From a bacterium (GTDB lineage: Bacteria; CG2-30-53-67; CG2-30-70-394), in contig JAJRSX010000097.1 in the NCBI GenBank assembly GCA_024278555.1, positions 1-26,150 on the forward strand: 26,150 nt of DNA. Reading direction: 5' to 3'. Each line of letters opens with the position of its first letter. Positions within the stretch are counted from its first letter, which is position 1. A program made the translations under genes and the position numbers. A model generated the notes under the pieces. The model was not told the DNA's origin, searched no databases, and saw only the letters and a list, made by a program, of their open reading frames with translations. Below, in pieces: positions 17,463 to 25,210 of this stretch.

Positions 17463-18410
17463 CTATCCCAGCCGCCCCATCGAGCGGAACTTGGCGTAGC
17501 GCTGCTCGACGAGGTCGTCGCGATCGAGCGGGGTGAGCTCGGCCAGGGCCTCACGCACCTGCTCGGCGACCGCCGCGGTGGTCATCTCCGGCTGGGTGTG
17601 GGCGCCGCCCACCGGCTCGTCGATGATCCCGTCGATGATCCCGAAGCCCAGGAGGTCCTTGGCGGTGAGCTTCAGGGCCTCCGCCGCCTTCTCCGCCTTG
17701 GTGGCGTCCTTCCACAGGATCGCCGCGCACCCCTCCGGCGAGATCACCGAGTAGATCGAGTGCTGGAGCATGTAGACGCGGTTCGCCACCGCGATCGCAA
17801 GGGCACCGCCGGAGCCGCCCTCGCCGGTAATCACCGTGACCACCGGCACCGGCAGGCGGGACATCACCCGCTGGCACTCGGCGATCGCCTGCGCCTGGCC
17901 CCGCTCCTCCGCGTCGAGCCCCGGGAATGCCCCCGGCGTATCGACGAAGGTGATCAGGGGCAGGCGGAACTTCGCCGCCATCCGCATCAGCCGGATCGCC
18001 TTGCGGTACCCCTCCGGCTTGGGCATGCCGAAGTTGCGGCGGATGTTCTCCTTGGTGGTCCGCCCCTTCTGGTGGCCGATGATCACCACCCCAATCTCAC
18101 CGATGCGCCCCAACCCGCCCACCAGGGCCGGGTCGTCGGCGAAGGCGCGGTCGCCGGCGAGCTCCTGAAAGTCGTCGGTGAGCCGGGCGATGTAGTCGAG
18201 GGAGAAGGGGCGCTTCGGGTGGCGGGCGAAGCGCGCCGTGTCCCACGGGCTAAGCTGCTCGTCGGCGGCGCGGCGCAGGTGGGTGTACTTCTCCTCCAGC
18301 TCCTTGAGCTCGGCGGTGAGGTCGAGCCCCTCCTCCTCGTGCAGCAGCCGCAGCTTGCGGATGTGCGCCTCCAGGGTGGAGAGGGCCTCCTCTTTCGGTT
18401 GTTCACTCAT
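17463..18410 (-). CDS. accA: Acetyl-CoA carboxylase carboxyltransferase subunit alpha
   Basis: 315 residues, normal. With AccD it moves the carboxyl from biotin to acetyl-CoA, making malonyl-CoA for fatty-acid synthesis. Seen: an N-terminal coiled-coil-like region (EEALSTLEAHIRKLRLLHEE), ARHPKRPFSLDYI, FGMPKPEGYRKAIRLM, FVDTPGAFPGLDAEERGQ, the oxyanion region GEGGSGGALAI, and SVISPEGCAAILWKD. GAGG about 8 bases before ATG 18410 supports the start. It is last in the run dnaE, antitoxin, toxin, accA, with 54 bases after the toxin gene. In Geobacter-like genomes I recall dnaE directly next to accA. Confidence 0.98.
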   Translation of the reverse strand: MSEQPKEEALSTLEAHIRKLRLLHEEEGLDLTAELKELEEKYTHLRRAADEQLSPWDTARFARHPKRPFSLDYIARLTDDFQELAGDRAFADDPALVGGLGRIGEIGVVIIGHQKGRTTKENIRRNFGMPKPEGYRKAIRLMRMAAKFRLPLITFVDTPGAFPGLDAEERGQAQAIAECQRVMSRLPVPVVTVITGEGGSGGALAIAVANRVYMLQHSIYSVISPEGCAAILWKDATKAEKAAEALKLTAKDLLGFGIIDGIIDEPVGGAHTQPEMTTAAVAEQVREALAELTPLDRDDLVEQRYAKFRSMGRLG

Positions 18411-18464
18411 GCAGATCGCCTCGGCGGCGGCAATCTACTACGGCGGCGGGGGGGCGAGAAGGCG

Positions 18465-18854
18465 TCAAACCGTCCTGCGGATCGCCCCTCGGATCCACGG
18501 TTCAAGGTGGTCGAAGTCCGAGCGCCCCGCCTCCAGGAGGCCGACGAGAAAGGTGTGCGCCGCCTTGGCCTCGACCTGGAGCCGCCATCCGTTGAGGCGC
18601 AGAAAGACATCGGTGGCGAAGAAGGCCACCCGCTTGTTGCCGTCGACAAAGGGGTGGTTCATGAGCAGGGACTCGAAGAGGGCCGCCGCCATCTCCACGA
18701 GATCTGCGTAGTAGCCCGTCCGCGGGCGGTAGAGGGCGCTCTCCAGGAGGCCGAGGTCCCGAACCTCCGGTGGTCCGCCGAAGCGCTCCACCAGCCGGGC
18801 ATGGATCGCCAGGACCTCGTCCAGCGACAGGTGACGGACCGCGTCACCGGCCAA
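18465..18854 (-). CDS. doc: Death-on-curing (Doc) family toxin
   Basis: 129 residues, close to P1 Doc (126). Doc proteins are Fic-fold kinases that phosphorylate EF-Tu and stop translation. The motif HPFVDGNKR at 67-75 fits HxFxx(A/G)NKR. LLESALYRPRTGYYADLVEMAA and FLRLNGWRL are also typical. The start is taken as TTG 18854, because homology begins there and AGGAG lies about 12 bases upstream. The open frame runs further upstream, but only as a shadow of the antitoxin. It overlaps the antitoxin 3' end by 11 bases, so translation is coupled. The active-site residues are present, so the toxin should be functional. Confidence 0.88.
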   Translation of the reverse strand: MAGDAVRHLSLDEVLAIHARLVERFGGPPEVRDLGLLESALYRPRTGYYADLVEMAAALFESLLMNHPFVDGNKRVAFFATDVFLRLNGWRLQVEAKAAHTFLVGLLEAGRSDFDHLEPWIRGAIRRTV

Positions 18855-19056
18855 GGCGGCGCCCCAGCTCCTCGTTGGCGGTGATGGAGTCCTCCAGGTG
18901 TGCCAGGACCTCAGGCCGGACCCTCCGCCGCCGCAGGTAGTCGCGTACCGCCTCGGTGAGGAGACCGGAGATGTTCTGGTGCGACTCCCGCGCCAACGCC
19001 CGCAGCTCCTCCCACGCCTCGGCATCGATCTTCGAGCTGATCTTGATGGCAGCCAT
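18844..19056 (-). CDS. Ribbon-helix-helix-type antitoxin paired with Doc
   Basis: 70 residues: MAAIKISSKIDAEAWEELRA forms the strand and first helix, ESHQNISGLLTEAVRDYLRRRR the second helix and basic end, and RPEVLAHLEDSITANEELGRRLGR a tail for toxin binding. This looks like a CopG/RHH-type DNA-binding antitoxin and not Phd, the usual Doc partner. An in-frame ATG at 19083 would add nine residues (MTTPDISQP), but it lies on the palindrome and -35-like TTGACA, so I prefer 19056. Neither start has a strong ribosome-binding site. The gene begins about 65 bases after dnaE ends, on the same strand. The RHH assignment is by pattern and moderately sure. Confidence 0.75.
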   Translation of the reverse strand: MAAIKISSKIDAEAWEELRALARESHQNISGLLTEAVRDYLRRRRVRPEVLAHLEDSITANEELGRRLGR

Positions 19057-19078
19057 GGGTTGAGAGATATCCGGGGTC

Positions 19079-19093
19079 GTCATGACATGTCAA
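19079..19093 (-). promoter_or_regulatory. Overlapping palindromes and TTGACA upstream of the RHH-Doc module
   Basis: On the minus strand TTGACATGTCATGAC contains a perfect 10-base palindrome TGACATGTCA (19083-19092), an overlapping 8-base one GTCATGAC (19079-19086), and a -35 consensus TTGACA (19088-19093). The best -10 is weak (TATCTC, 18-base spacer). This is a plausible autoregulated promoter inside the dnaE-accA transcript. Confidence 0.45.
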
Positions 19094-19122
19094 GACGAAT
19101 GGTTTTGGCGTCGCGAAGAACA

Positions 19123-22100
19123 TCACCGGAAGCCGATCTCGATTGCCTCGCCCATCTCCTGGCGGAGCTCGGCGAGGAGGTCGTCGGAGGGGTGGATGGC
19201 GAGGTCGCGGCCGGCGCGGATGCGGACGCGGTCGCCGCCGGGGAGGTGCAGGTGGAGGAAGAGCGGGGTGTCGCCCGGGTGCTGGCTCAGGATCTGGCGC
19301 AGGACCCGGTAGTCCTCCGGACCCTGGCGGCTCCGCCTGAGGGTGATCTCCGCCGCCTGGGCGACGCTGGCCCGGTGGTCCGCCAGAGGTACCAGGGAGT
19401 CGGCACGCAGGGAGGAGCCGCGCTCGCCCACCTGCAGGCGGCCGGAGATGACCACCGGCTCGCGCGAGGCGAGGAGGTGCTCCACCTCCCGGTAGATGCG
19501 GGAGAAGAGCATCACCTCCAACAGCCCGGTCATCCCCTCGACGGTGAGGATGGCGAAGCGGTCGCCCTGCTTGTTCACCTTGGTGACCACCTTCTGGATC
19601 AGCCCCACCACCGTCGCCTTGCCCTCCTCCTTCCACGTCTGGAGGGTGGCGATGTCGCAGGTGGCGTAGCGGCGGATCTCCTCCCTGTAGTGGGTGAGGG
19701 GGTGGCCGGAGATGTAGAAGCCGAGGGCCTCCTTCTCGTGCTCCAGGCGCAGCCGCTCGGGCCACGGCTCGACCGGCGCCATCTCCGCTACCAGGTCGCT
19801 GGTGGCCACCTCCAGGGTGTCGAGGAGGCTCCCCTGGCCCGACGCCTGCTCCCTGAGGGCCTGGCTCGCCGCGGCCAGGGCCGGCTCCAGGTTGGCCATG
19901 AGCTGTGCCCGGTTCGGGTGGATCGAGTCGAAGGCGCCGGACTTCACCAGGGCCTCCATCATCCGCCGGTTCGGGTGGACGTGGGCGATCCGCTCGCAAA
20001 ACTCCACCATCGAGGTGAAGGGGCCGCCCTCGCGCCGTGCCGCCACCACCGCGTCGATCGCCCCGGCGCCCACGTTCTTCACCGCCGCCAGGCCGAAGCG
20101 GATCGCCTTGCCCTCCACCCGGAAGGCGCCGGTGGAGAGGTTGACGTCCGGCGGCAGGACGTCGATGCCGCTCTCCCGGCAGTGGTGGACGTACTTCACC
20201 ACCTTGTCGGTGTTGTCCATGTCCGCGGAGATGATCGCGGCCATGAAGGCGACCGGGTGGTGCGCCTTCAGGTACGCCGTCTGGTAGGTGACCACCGCGT
20301 AGGCGGCGGAGTGCGACTTGTTGAAGCCGTACTTGGCGAACTCCGCCATCAGCCCGAAGATCGCCTCAGCCTTGTCGTGGTCGACGCCCCGCGCGTCGGC
20401 GCCGCTGAGGAACCGCTCGCGCTGGCGCGCCATCTCCGCGGCGTCCTTCTTGCCCATGGCCCGGCGCAGGAGGTCCGCCTCCCCCAGCGAGTAGCCGGCG
20501 AGGACGGCGGCGATCTGCATCACCTGCTCCTGGTAGAGGATGAGGCCGTAGCTGTCCTTGAGGATCGGCTCCAGCTCCGGCAGCAGGTAGGTGATCGGTT
20601 TGCGGCCGTGGCGGCACTCGATGAAGTCATCCACCATGCCCGAGCCGAGCGGCCCCGGGCGGTAGAGGGCGACCAGCGCCACGATATCTTCGAAGCGGCG
20701 CGGTTGCAGCTTGATGAGGTACTCGCGGATGCCGCCCGATTCGAGCTGGAAGATGCCGGTGTTGTCGCCGCGACACAGCAGGTCGAAGGTCGCCGGGTCG
20801 TCGAGGGTGAGGTCGTCGAGGATGAGCGGCGGCGCCCCCCTCGCCTGAAGCTCCTCATTGGCGAGCTTCACCCCCTGGTCGATCACCGTCAGGGTCTTGA
20901 GGCCGAGGAAGTCGAACTTCACCAACCCCACCTTCTCCACGTACCGCTTGTCGTACTGGGTGACCACGTCGCCTTCAGGGGTGACGAACAGGGGGGTGTG
21001 CTCGCGAAGCGGTCGGTCGCCGATGACCACCCCGGCGGCGTGGGTGGAGGCGTGGCGGTTGAGCCCCTCCAGGTCCAGGGCGTAGCGGACTACCTCGGCG
21101 ATGCGCTCGTCCCCCTCGGCCAGCTCGCGCAACCGCGGCTCCTGCTCCAGGGCCTCCTTGAGGGTGATGCCGAGCTCGTTGGGGACCAGCTTCGCCAGTT
21201 TGTCGCACTCGGCGTAGGGGAGTTCCAGGACCCGCCCCACGTCGCGCAATATCGCCCGCGCCTGCATCGTCCCGAAGGTGATGATCTGCGCCACCGCCTC
21301 CTTGCCGTACCCCTTCTCCACCGAGTACTTACGGCGCACGTAGTCGAAGACCTCGCCGCGCCGGTCCATGCAGAAGTCCATGTCGATGTCCGGCATGGAG
21401 ACCCGCTCCGGGTTGAGGAAGCGCTCGAACAGGAGGTCGTAGGGGAGCGGGTCGAGGTCGGTGATCCCGAGGCAGTAGGCGACCAGGGAGCCGGCGGCCG
21501 AGCCGCGCCCCGGCCCCACCGGGATGTCGTGCGCCTTGGCGTAGCGGACAAAGTCCCAGACGATGAGGAAGTAGCCGGGGAAGCCCATCTCCTCGATGAT
21601 GGAGAGCTCGTGGTCGATCTGGGCTTCGTAGTCGGCGCGCGTGTGACGTTCCGGCGGCCGTTGCGCCAGCCGCCGCTCCAGCCCCTCGGCCACCAGGTGG
21701 CGGACGTAGTCGATGGGCCGCGCGAACGGTTCGGGGATCTCGAAGGAGGGGAGGTAGGTGTGGGAGAGGTCGAGCTCGAAGGTGCACCGCTCGGCGATCG
21801 CCGCGGTGTTGGCGATCGCCTCCGGGACATCGGCGAAGAGCTCCGCCATCTCCGCGCGGGTGCGGAAGTAGAGCTGGTCGGTGGCGTAGCGCCACCGGTT
21901 CGGATCGGAGCGGGTGGTGGACTGTTGCAGGCACATGAGGATCTCGTGCGCCGCGGCGGTCTCCCGCGCCAGGTAGTGGCAGTCGTTGGTCGCCACCAGG
22001 GGAATCCCCAGCTCGGCGCCGAGCTCGATGAGCCCCTGGTTCACCTCCTCCTGGCCGTCGATCCCGTGGCGCTGGAGCTCCAGGTAGAAGTTGCCGTCGC

Positions 22101-22611
22101 CGAGGATCTCCCGGTATTGCGCCGCCGCCTGCCGCGCTCCCTCCCGATCACCGTTCCGCAGCAGCCGCGGCACCTCGCCGCCGAGGCACGACGAGAGGCC
22201 GATGAGCCCCTCGGCTCGCGACCCGAGGACCTGCTTGTCGATCCGCGGCTTGTAGTAGAAGCCGTCGAGGTAGCCGGTGGAGACCAGGGAGAGGAGGTTT
22301 TTGTAACCGGTCTCGTTGGTCGCCAGGAGGACGAGGTGGTAGGTCTGCGGCATCCCCACGTGGTGGCGCTTGTCCTCCAGTGTGGTGGGCGACAGATAGA
22401 CCTCGCAGCCGATGATCGGCTTGATCCCCTGCTTTTTCGCCGCGAGGAAGAAGTCGACGGCGCCGAAGAGGTTGCCGTGGTCGGTGATCGCCACCGCCGT
22501 CTGGCCGTCGTCCACGGCGCGGGCGCACATCTCCCCCACCTTCATCGCCCCGTCGAGGAGCGAGTACTGGGTGTGGCAGTGGAGGTGGACGAAGGGGGGA
22601 GCGTCGCTCAT
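19123..22611 (-). CDS. dnaE: DNA polymerase III subunit alpha
   Basis: 1162 residues, the normal size of the replicative polymerase of this class. Seen: N-terminal PHP domain (HLHCHTQYSLLDG at 9-21, VAITDHGNLFGAVDFF), the palm motif PDIDMDF near 405 carrying two catalytic Asp, GPGRGSAAGSLVAYCLGIT, the fingers and helix-hairpin-helix region (LYRPGPLGSGMVDDFI, GYGLILYQEQVMQIA, FNKSHSAAYAVVTYQTAYLKAHHP), and an OB fold near 1000-1045 (VVGLIQKVVTKVNKQGDRFA). The PHP HLHCH keeps histidines that E. coli has lost (HLRVH). The ATG at 22611 matches the family start; no strong ribosome-binding site is seen. Confidence 0.98.
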   Translation of the reverse strand: MSDAPPFVHLHCHTQYSLLDGAMKVGEMCARAVDDGQTAVAITDHGNLFGAVDFFLAAKKQGIKPIIGCEVYLSPTTLEDKRHHVGMPQTYHLVLLATNETGYKNLLSLVSTGYLDGFYYKPRIDKQVLGSRAEGLIGLSSCLGGEVPRLLRNGDREGARQAAAQYREILGDGNFYLELQRHGIDGQEEVNQGLIELGAELGIPLVATNDCHYLARETAAAHEILMCLQQSTTRSDPNRWRYATDQLYFRTRAEMAELFADVPEAIANTAAIAERCTFELDLSHTYLPSFEIPEPFARPIDYVRHLVAEGLERRLAQRPPERHTRADYEAQIDHELSIIEEMGFPGYFLIVWDFVRYAKAHDIPVGPGRGSAAGSLVAYCLGITDLDPLPYDLLFERFLNPERVSMPDIDMDFCMDRRGEVFDYVRRKYSVEKGYGKEAVAQIITFGTMQARAILRDVGRVLELPYAECDKLAKLVPNELGITLKEALEQEPRLRELAEGDERIAEVVRYALDLEGLNRHASTHAAGVVIGDRPLREHTPLFVTPEGDVVTQYDKRYVEKVGLVKFDFLGLKTLTVIDQGVKLANEELQARGAPPLILDDLTLDDPATFDLLCRGDNTGIFQLESGGIREYLIKLQPRRFEDIVALVALYRPGPLGSGMVDDFIECRHGRKPITYLLPELEPILKDSYGLILYQEQVMQIAAVLAGYSLGEADLLRRAMGKKDAAEMARQRERFLSGADARGVDHDKAEAIFGLMAEFAKYGFNKSHSAAYAVVTYQTAYLKAHHPVAFMAAIISADMDNTDKVVKYVHHCRESGIDVLPPDVNLSTGAFRVEGKAIRFGLAAVKNVGAGAIDAVVAARREGGPFTSMVEFCERIAHVHPNRRMMEALVKSGAFDSIHPNRAQLMANLEPALAAASQALREQASGQGSLLDTLEVATSDLVAEMAPVEPWPERLRLEHEKEALGFYISGHPLTHYREEIRRYATCDIATLQTWKEEGKATVVGLIQKVVTKVNKQGDRFAILTVEGMTGLLEVMLFSRIYREVEHLLASREPVVISGRLQVGERGSSLRADSLVPLADHRASVAQAAEITLRRSRQGPEDYRVLRQILSQHPGDTPLFLHLHLPGGDRVRIRAGRDLAIHPSDDLLAELRQEMGEAIEIGFR

Positions 22612-22698
22612 GGTCGGGAGCGGCGATCCTAGCGCCCACCGAGGGGGAACCGAAGGGGGAGCGCTGCCGTAGACGGCCGGCTATTGACGACGAGCAGG

Positions 22699-22740
22699 GG
22701 GGAGGCGGGGGCGCCCGGTATCGGCACCTCCCGCCTCCCC
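22699..22740 (-). terminator. GC-rich hairpin between the haem/MopE gene and dnaE
   Basis: GGGGAGGCGGG (22699-22709) and CCCGCCTCCCC (22730-22740) are perfect 11-base arms around a 20-base loop, 18 bases after the stop of the upstream minus-strand gene. No T-run is present. It resembles the G-tract/C-tract pairing of the junction repeats. Confidence 0.5.
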
Positions 22741-22757
22741 TGACCCACCGCTACCGC

Positions 22758-23633
22758 CTAGTCGTCGTGGTGGCGCCGGTGGTGATCCTTCTTCTCTTTC
22801 TTCTCTTTCTTCTCCTTCTTCTTGTGATCGTCCTTCTGGTGATCATCGTCTCCACCATTCCCCGTGGGGGGGCAGATGGCGTCGCTGCCGTCACAGTCCT
22901 CGTCGATACCGTTGCCGCAGATCTCCATCGCGCCCGGGTGGATCATGGGGTCGGCGTCGTTGCAGTCGCTGCCGCCGCAGGCGGCCTCGGTGAAGCCGTC
23001 GCCGTCCATGTCGGGGCAGGTGGGCTGGCACCCCTCGTCCACCATGCCGTCACAGTCGTTGTCGATCCCGTCGCCGCAGACCTCGGTGGCGGCCGGGTTG
23101 ATGGCGGCATCGTTGTCGTCGCAGTCGACCGGGCCGCAGGCGCCGCCCTCCACGGCGAAGCCGTCACCGTCGGCGTCGGTGCACGCCGGGGCGCAGCCCA
23201 CGGCGCTCGGATCCTGGGCGTCGATCAGGCTGTCGCAGTCGTTGTCGATGCCGTCGGTGCAGATCTCCGCGGCGGCCGGGTTCACCATCGCGTTGGTGTC
23301 ATCGCAGTCGACCGGGCCGCAGGCGCCGCCCTCCACGGCGAAGCCGTCACCGTCCGCGTCGGTGCACGCCGGCGTCGAGCAGGGGCTGTCACCGGGACAG
23401 AAGAAGCAGAGGTCGCCGGCGAGAAATGCGTCCTTCTGGGGGGTGGAGATCTTTTTCCCCGCCGGGTCGTGGCACAGGAGGCAGGGGTCATTGCCCGGGA
23501 AGTTGGAGAATGGTTGCGATGGGCAGAAGGCGTCTACCTGCATGGCGTAGGAGGGGCGTGCTTCGGCAGCCGGGGAGAGGGCCGCCAGCAGGCCGATGGT
23601 GGCGGCTATAGTGAGGAGCTTCGTGGTTTTCAT
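22758..23633 (-). CDS. Secreted protein with one CxxCH haem motif, three MopE-type metal-binding repeats and a His/Lys/Asp-rich tail
   Basis: 291 residues. A Sec signal peptide covers about 1-25 (LLTIAATIGLLAALSPAAEA). A short Cys-rich part follows with CLLCH at 51-55, a c-type haem attachment motif, and CFFC at 76-79. Then come three MopE-like units at about 92-140, 152-200 and 207-250, each with DxDGDGF, C-G-DC(D/N)D, NPAA-E-C and DGIDNDCDG, resembling the putative metal-binding repeat PF11617 of Methylococcus MopE and calcium-type DxDxDG loops. The tail (260-291) is DDDHQKDDHKKKEKKEKKEKK followed by HHRRHH. It should act outside the cytoplasm, binding haem and Ca or Cu. The role is not known; electron transfer or metal capture at the cell surface is an inference. 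GGAG lies 11 bases before the ATG and a sigma-54-type promoter lies farther upstream. Confidence 0.85.
   Translation of the reverse strand: MKTTKLLTIAATIGLLAALSPAAEARPSYAMQVDAFCPSQPFSNFPGNDPCLLCHDPAGKKISTPQKDAFLAGDLCFFCPGDSPCSTPACTDADGDGFAVEGGACGPVDCDDTNAMVNPAAAEICTDGIDNDCDSLIDAQDPSAVGCAPACTDADGDGFAVEGGACGPVDCDDNDAAINPAATEVCGDGIDNDCDGMVDEGCQPTCPDMDGDGFTEAACGGSDCNDADPMIHPGAMEICGNGIDEDCDGSDAICPPTGNGGDDDHQKDDHKKKEKKEKKEKKDHHRRHHDD
23119..23372 (-). repeat. 71-bp near-identical duplication inside the MopE-repeat gene
   Basis: Bases 23119-23189 and 23302-23372 differ at one position only (G versus C in the CGTC-CGTCGG context). They encode the DADGDGFAVEGGACGPVDCD part of the first two protein repeats. 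Third codon positions are identical, so the copies are recent or gene-converted. The third protein repeat is clearly diverged. Confidence 0.9.
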
Positions 23634-23749
23634 GGTGAAAAGGTCTCCGAGAATCAGGGTTTTGGGGAAAAGAGGTGCACAACCGGGAGGGTTCGAAGAG
23701 GCGCGCTCTCCCCGATGCCGCCACGGAGTGACCCGCTCTGCTGGCGGTA

Positions 23750-23765
23750 AGCAAGCCGTGTGCCA
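23750..23765 (-). promoter_or_regulatory. Sigma-54 (RpoN) -24/-12 promoter of the haem/MopE gene
   Basis: The minus strand reads TGGCAC-ACGGC-TTGCT, an exact match to TGGCAC-N5-TTGCW. Transcription would start near 23738, giving a leader of about 105 bases before the ATG. I looked for a GEMM c-di-GMP riboswitch in that leader and saw none. Confidence 0.7.
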
Positions 23766-23782
23766 TAGCTGTCGTGTCGGCG

Positions 23783-23881
23783 TGTCCTGGACATAGCCCT
23801 CGCGAAATCAAGAGGTTGTCTTCTCGTTGGTGTATGCGGTGGAGGGGGACGGTGGCGATGGTGTCGCCCCTAGACCGACAC
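23783..23881 (-). promoter_or_regulatory. Possible enhancer-binding-protein sites upstream of the sigma-54 promoter
   Basis: Two dyads lie in the gene-free stretch 23634-24002: TGTCC-T-GGACA (23783-23793) and GTGTCG-N9-CGACAC (23861-23881). The second is about 100 bases upstream of the -24 box, the usual distance for activator sites. More GTGTCG half-sites occur at 23774 and, in reverse, at 23943. The regulator is not in this window. Confidence 0.4.
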
Positions 23882-24002
23882 TCGCATGGGAAGTTCCGGG
23901 TAAAACCCGTGCGGTTGTTGCGTTGACGCTATAGGAGATTACCGACACGCCATCGCGGGGCCGCCTATTTCCCTCTTCACCGCCGCGGAGTAGGAAGGGG
24001 GG

Positions 24003-25016
24003 ATGGGTGGAACCAACACCACGCCCGCAGCCGAGAGGAGCCTCTTCCTCTGCCTCCAGGGGCTCGGCAACCTCATCCTGGCCGAGCCGGCGATCGCCGC
24101 GGCCGAGGCGCGCCGCCCGGAGGCGACGGTGACCGTGCTGGTGCGGCGGCGGGCCTACATGCCGCTGATCGCCGCCCACCCGGCGGTGGACGAGGTGGTC
24201 GCCCTCTCCCCGGCGACCCTGCTCGCCCTGCGTCGCCGCCGCTTCGACCGGAGCTACACCTGCTTTCCGGCGAACGACTACCGCTTCGACCTCATCACCC
24301 GCCTGGCAGGGGCGCGACAGCGGGTCGGCCACCGCTACCCGCTGCGCAAGCGGCTCCGGTTGCCGGCCACCTACACCCGCGAGGTCCCGGTGGCGGTGGC
24401 GGACGACGTGCAGCAGAACCTCAACCTGGTGGCCGCGGGGCTGGATGCCCGGCCGCCGCGCCTGGCGGTGGCGCCGGTGGCGGCGCCGACACCCCTCCTC
24501 GGGGTCCACCCGGGCTCCTCCACCGCCCACCGCATGGCCCTCAAGCGGTGGCCCGCCGGCCACTTCCGGGGGGTGATCGAACGGGCCCTCGGCGAGCGAC
24601 CCGACCTCACCGTGTGGCTCTTTGCCGGCCCGGAGGAGGGCGAGCTGGTGGCGTCGATCGCCGCCGGCCTCGGAGAGCGCGTGGTGGTGGTCACCGACCT
24701 GCCGCTGATGGAGGTGGCACAACGCATCGCCGCCTGCACCTGCTTCCTGGCCAACGACTCGGGCCTCATGCACCTCGCCGTCGCCGTCGGCGTCCCCACG
24801 GTCGGCCTCTTCGGCCCCACCGACCCGGCGCGCACCGCGCCGCGTGGCCACATCGCCCTGCAGGCAAGGGGCGTCGACTGCGCTCCGTGCTGGCCCCTGC
24901 GCGGCGTCGGCCACCGTCCCCCGTGTGCCCACGCCGAGCCGCTCTGCATGGTCCGGCTCACCCCCGACCAGGTGTGGTCCGCGATGGCCCCGCGCCTCAC
25001 CGCGGACGTCCCATAA
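24003..25016 (+). CDS. Glycosyltransferase family 9 (heptosyltransferase-like)
   Basis: 337 residues, the size of WaaC/WaaF-type ADP-heptose transferases. Seen: N-terminal FLCLQGLGNLILAEPAI where family members have a G-(L/I)-G-D/N loop, a middle GVHPGSSTAHRMALKRWP for nucleotide-sugar binding, and ANDSGLMHLAVAVGVPTVGLFGPTDPART, the GT9 signature. The C-terminus carries several cysteines (CAPCWP, PPCAHAEPLCM), a common GT9 ending. It probably adds a sugar to the lipopolysaccharide core or another surface glycan at the inner membrane. No other glycan gene lies near it, so the acceptor cannot be named. GGAAGGGGGG immediately precedes the ATG. It is divergent from the haem/MopE gene across about 370 bases. 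Confidence 0.9.
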   Translation: MGGTNTTPAAERSLFLCLQGLGNLILAEPAIAAAEARRPEATVTVLVRRRAYMPLIAAHPAVDEVVALSPATLLALRRRRFDRSYTCFPANDYRFDLITRLAGARQRVGHRYPLRKRLRLPATYTREVPVAVADDVQQNLNLVAAGLDARPPRLAVAPVAAPTPLLGVHPGSSTAHRMALKRWPAGHFRGVIERALGERPDLTVWLFAGPEEGELVASIAAGLGERVVVVTDLPLMEVAQRIAACTCFLANDSGLMHLAVAVGVPTVGLFGPTDPARTAPRGHIALQARGVDCAPCWPLRGVGHRPPCAHAEPLCMVRLTPDQVWSAMAPRLTADVP

Positions 25017-25084
25017 GGCTCGGCGTGGTGAATTCGGGTGGCCGCCCCGGGGAAGGGTGGCCACCCGTGGGTCGCGACGGAGGT

Positions 25085-25183
25085 CTACTCGCCGGAGGCC
25101 GTGAGGTTGCCGACCCCGAACTCCTGCCATGTCACCGTGCCGTCGCGGTCGGTGTCGAGGGTGTGGTAAAAAAGATCCTTCAA
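25085..25183 (-). pseudogene. C-terminal relic of an EF-hand protein
   Basis: The minus strand encodes LKDLFYHTLDTDRDGTVTWQEF and a short tail GVGNLTASGE before a TAG. DTDRDGTVTWQE is a canonical 12-residue EF-hand calcium loop. Farther upstream the frame continues only as a shadow of the CBS-domain gene, with no start or second EF-hand. I read it as the remnant of a truncated gene. A chance match is possible but unlikely given the complete loop and flanking helix. Confidence 0.5.
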
Positions 25184-25210
25184 ACGTCCCCCACGGTCCA
25201 AGGAGCCACC

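Noticed and set aside
18898-22632. 1244-codon plus-strand open frame opposite dnaE
   Set aside because: The opposite strand holds a complete polymerase III alpha. The plus-strand product is low-complexity and has no recognisable motif.
23634-23740. c-di-GMP (GEMM) riboswitch in the leader of the haem/MopE gene
   Set aside because: Such riboswitches often precede related genes in Geobacter-like bacteria, but the conserved GCAAA-type segments and tetraloop-receptor pattern are not visible here.
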